This document shows positions 4,602-5,878 of a stretch of 5,878 bases of DNA, in pieces. The stretch comes from an uncultured Synergistaceae bacterium (lineage in GTDB: Bacteria > Synergistota > Synergistia > Synergistales > Aminobacteriaceae). The stretch covers positions 1 to 5,878 of the forward strand of contig CALMZW010000120.1 in assembly GCA_937870605.1 (NCBI GenBank). Direction: 5' to 3'. Both the position numbers and the translations under genes were made by a program. Numbering within the stretch: the first letter of the stretch is position 1; each line of letters starts with the position of its first letter. The notes beneath the pieces were generated by a model. It did not search any database. It was not told the origin of the DNA and saw only the letters and a program-made list of their open reading frames with translations.

Positions 4602-5834
4602 GTGGAGAAGCAGCTCGAAGCATTGAAGAACGTCGTCACGCGGGTATGGAGGAACAACGCCGTCTATCGCGGCAAGATGGAGGCCGCGGGGATATACCCC
4701 GACGACATCGCGTCCCTCGCCGATTTCCGGAAGCTCCCGTTCACGGTGAAGCAGGATCTCCGCGACAGCTACCCGCTCGGGATGTGCTGCGCCTCCCGCG
4801 ACGACGTCGTGCGCATTCACGCGTCGTCCGGGACGACCGGGAAGCCGACGATCGTCCCCTACACGAAGGGCGATCTCGACGTCTGGTCGGAGTGCATGGC
4901 CGAATGCCTCGCGACGGCGGGCGTCACGAAGGGCGACGTCTTCCAGGTCATCCTGGGCTACGGCCTGTTCACGGGCGCGCTCGGCTTCCACTACGGCGCG
5001 GAACGCCTCGGCGCGACCGTCGTCCCGACGGGCGGCGGCTTCACGGAGCGCCAGCTCCTTCTCATGGAGGACATGGGGACGACCGCGTTCACGAGCACGC
5101 CGTCCTACGCGCTGCACCTGAGCGAGATCGTCGAAAGCCGGGGACTGCGCGACCGCCTGCGACTGCGGCTCGCGATCCTCGGCGGCGAGGCGTGGACGCC
5201 CGAGATGGGCGAGGTCATCGAACGCCGCCTCGGCGTGACGGCCGTCAACTCCTACGGCCTGTCGGAGATCATGGGTCCCGGCGTCGCGATGGAATGTCCG
5301 CACAAGACCGGGATGCACTTCAACGACCGCCATTTCTTCATGGAGGTTCTGGGCGAGGACGACATGCCCGTCCCGGACGGGCAGTGGGGCGAACTCGCGA
5401 TCACGACGCTCACGAAGGAGGCCTTCCCGCTGATCCGCTACCGCACGCGCGACCTCGCGTCGCTCGTCGACGGACCGTGCCCGTGCGGCCGCGCCGGAAA
5501 GCGCCTCGCGCGCGTGACGGGGCGTAACGACGACATGCTCATCATCCGGGGCGTCAACGTCTTCCCGTCTCAGGTGGAGGCGGCCCTGGCGAAGATCGGG
5601 GGGCTCTCGCTGAACTACTGCCTCGAAGTCGCGGAGCGCGGGGGGATGAAGGAGCTGTCGGTGATCTGCGAGTCCGAACGCCTTCTGGACGACGAGGGGG
5701 CGGAAGCCCTGCGCGCGGATGCGTCGCGGAAGCTCCACGAGGCGCTCGCGATCCGCGTGGGGGTGCGCGTCCTGCGGCCCGAAACGCTCGAACGCTCGTC
5801 GGGCAAGGCCGTTCGCGTCGTCAAGGTCGCGTAG
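4602..5834 (+). CDS. paaK: Phenylacetate-CoA ligase (AMP-forming), PaaK-like
   Basis: A cytoplasmic 410-residue member of the adenylate-forming enzymes, expected to convert an arylacetate, ATP and CoA to aryl-acetyl-CoA, AMP and diphosphate. Motifs in order: HASSGTTGKPT (73-83, ATP phosphate loop), GGGFTERQ (144-151), GGEAWT (194-199), YGLSEIMGPG (218-227), YRTRD (280-284), the hinge region GRNDDMLIIRGVNVFPSQ (307-324) and the C-terminal catalytic Lys402 in SSGKAVRV. The CPCG pair (293-296) is common in this family. GTG 4602 follows GGGAGGG (4588-4594) by seven bases. At 410 residues it lacks about 20 N-terminal residues common in PaaK proteins of about 430; the upstream frame has no better start, so this looks like a naturally short form. 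It is the first gene after the Tyr attenuator. In many anaerobes PaaK-type ligases neighbour indolepyruvate ferredoxin oxidoreductase genes. Whether phenylacetate, 4-hydroxyphenylacetate or indoleacetate is preferred cannot be read. Confidence 0.92.
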   Translation: MEKQLEALKNVVTRVWRNNAVYRGKMEAAGIYPDDIASLADFRKLPFTVKQDLRDSYPLGMCCASRDDVVRIHASSGTTGKPTIVPYTKGDLDVWSECMAECLATAGVTKGDVFQVILGYGLFTGALGFHYGAERLGATVVPTGGGFTERQLLLMEDMGTTAFTSTPSYALHLSEIVESRGLRDRLRLRLAILGGEAWTPEMGEVIERRLGVTAVNSYGLSEIMGPGVAMECPHKTGMHFNDRHFFMEVLGEDDMPVPDGQWGELAITTLTKEAFPLIRYRTRDLASLVDGPCPCGRAGKRLARVTGRNDDMLIIRGVNVFPSQVEAALAKIGGLSLNYCLEVAERGGMKELSVICESERLLDDEGAEALRADASRKLHEALAIRVGVRVLRPETLERSSGKAVRVVKVA

Positions 5835-5878
5835 CGTTTTCTTTCGCGGCGGCCGGGAAATTCCGAAGAATCCATAGA
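5835..5878 (+). other. Short 3' flank after the ligase, nothing recognised
   Basis: The last 44 bases show no terminator, no convincing ribosome site and no start codon in good context. The absence of a terminator leaves open that the ligase transcript continues into a further gene beyond the window. Confidence 0.5.

Noticed and set aside
4355..5527. A 390-codon + strand frame overlapping the leader and the ligase
   Set aside because: It crosses the terminator hairpin and reads the ligase gene out of frame, giving an Arg-rich product without a recognisable domain.

Overview
The window is GC-rich bacterial DNA carrying five protein-coding genes and one short leader peptide, all on the + strand. 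It reads like chromosomal sequence from an anaerobic, amino-acid- or peptide-using bacterium. The grounds are an AbgT-type transporter, secreted UlaG-like hydrolases, a PaaK-type aryl-CoA ligase, strong GGAGG-type ribosome sites and use of GTG and TTG starts. A member of Synergistota would fit, but this is a low-confidence guess from gene content. I see no mobile element, CRISPR array, rRNA or tRNA.

Layout: (1) 1-1488, the 3' part of an AbgT-family membrane transporter cut by the window edge, closed by a strong intrinsic terminator. (2) 1631-2383 and (3) 2543-3304, two tandem paralogous MBL-fold hydrolases of the UlaG-like class, each with a signal peptide. The first has its own terminator. 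Both have the same upstream arrangement (terminator, TTGACCGGA, purine-rich ribosome site), so the transcription unit and not only the gene looks duplicated. (4) 3388-4290, a ten-TM EamA/DMT exporter with a near-consensus sigma70-type promoter. (5) 4332-4547, a compact regulatory leader: promoter, a 32-codon ORF with three consecutive Tyr codons preceded by a Phe codon, and a 16-bp terminator hairpin. (6) 4602-5834, a phenylacetate-CoA ligase (PaaK-like).

The most interesting part is the leader before the ligase. It has the parts of a classical ribosome-mediated transcription attenuator: a short ORF with a well-placed ribosome site, tandem Tyr codons, mutually exclusive 1:2, 2:3 and 3:4 pairings that I could trace base by base, and a run of T. 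It would lower termination when charged tRNA-Tyr (and perhaps tRNA-Phe) is scarce. Switching on an aryl-CoA ligase during aromatic amino acid shortage suggests a biosynthetic salvage role (arylacetate to aryl-acetyl-CoA to aromatic amino acid through a 2-oxoacid ferredoxin oxidoreductase) rather than simple phenylacetate degradation. The partner oxidoreductase genes would lie beyond the right edge and are not visible. The other genes have separate signals and show no evident functional link to it.
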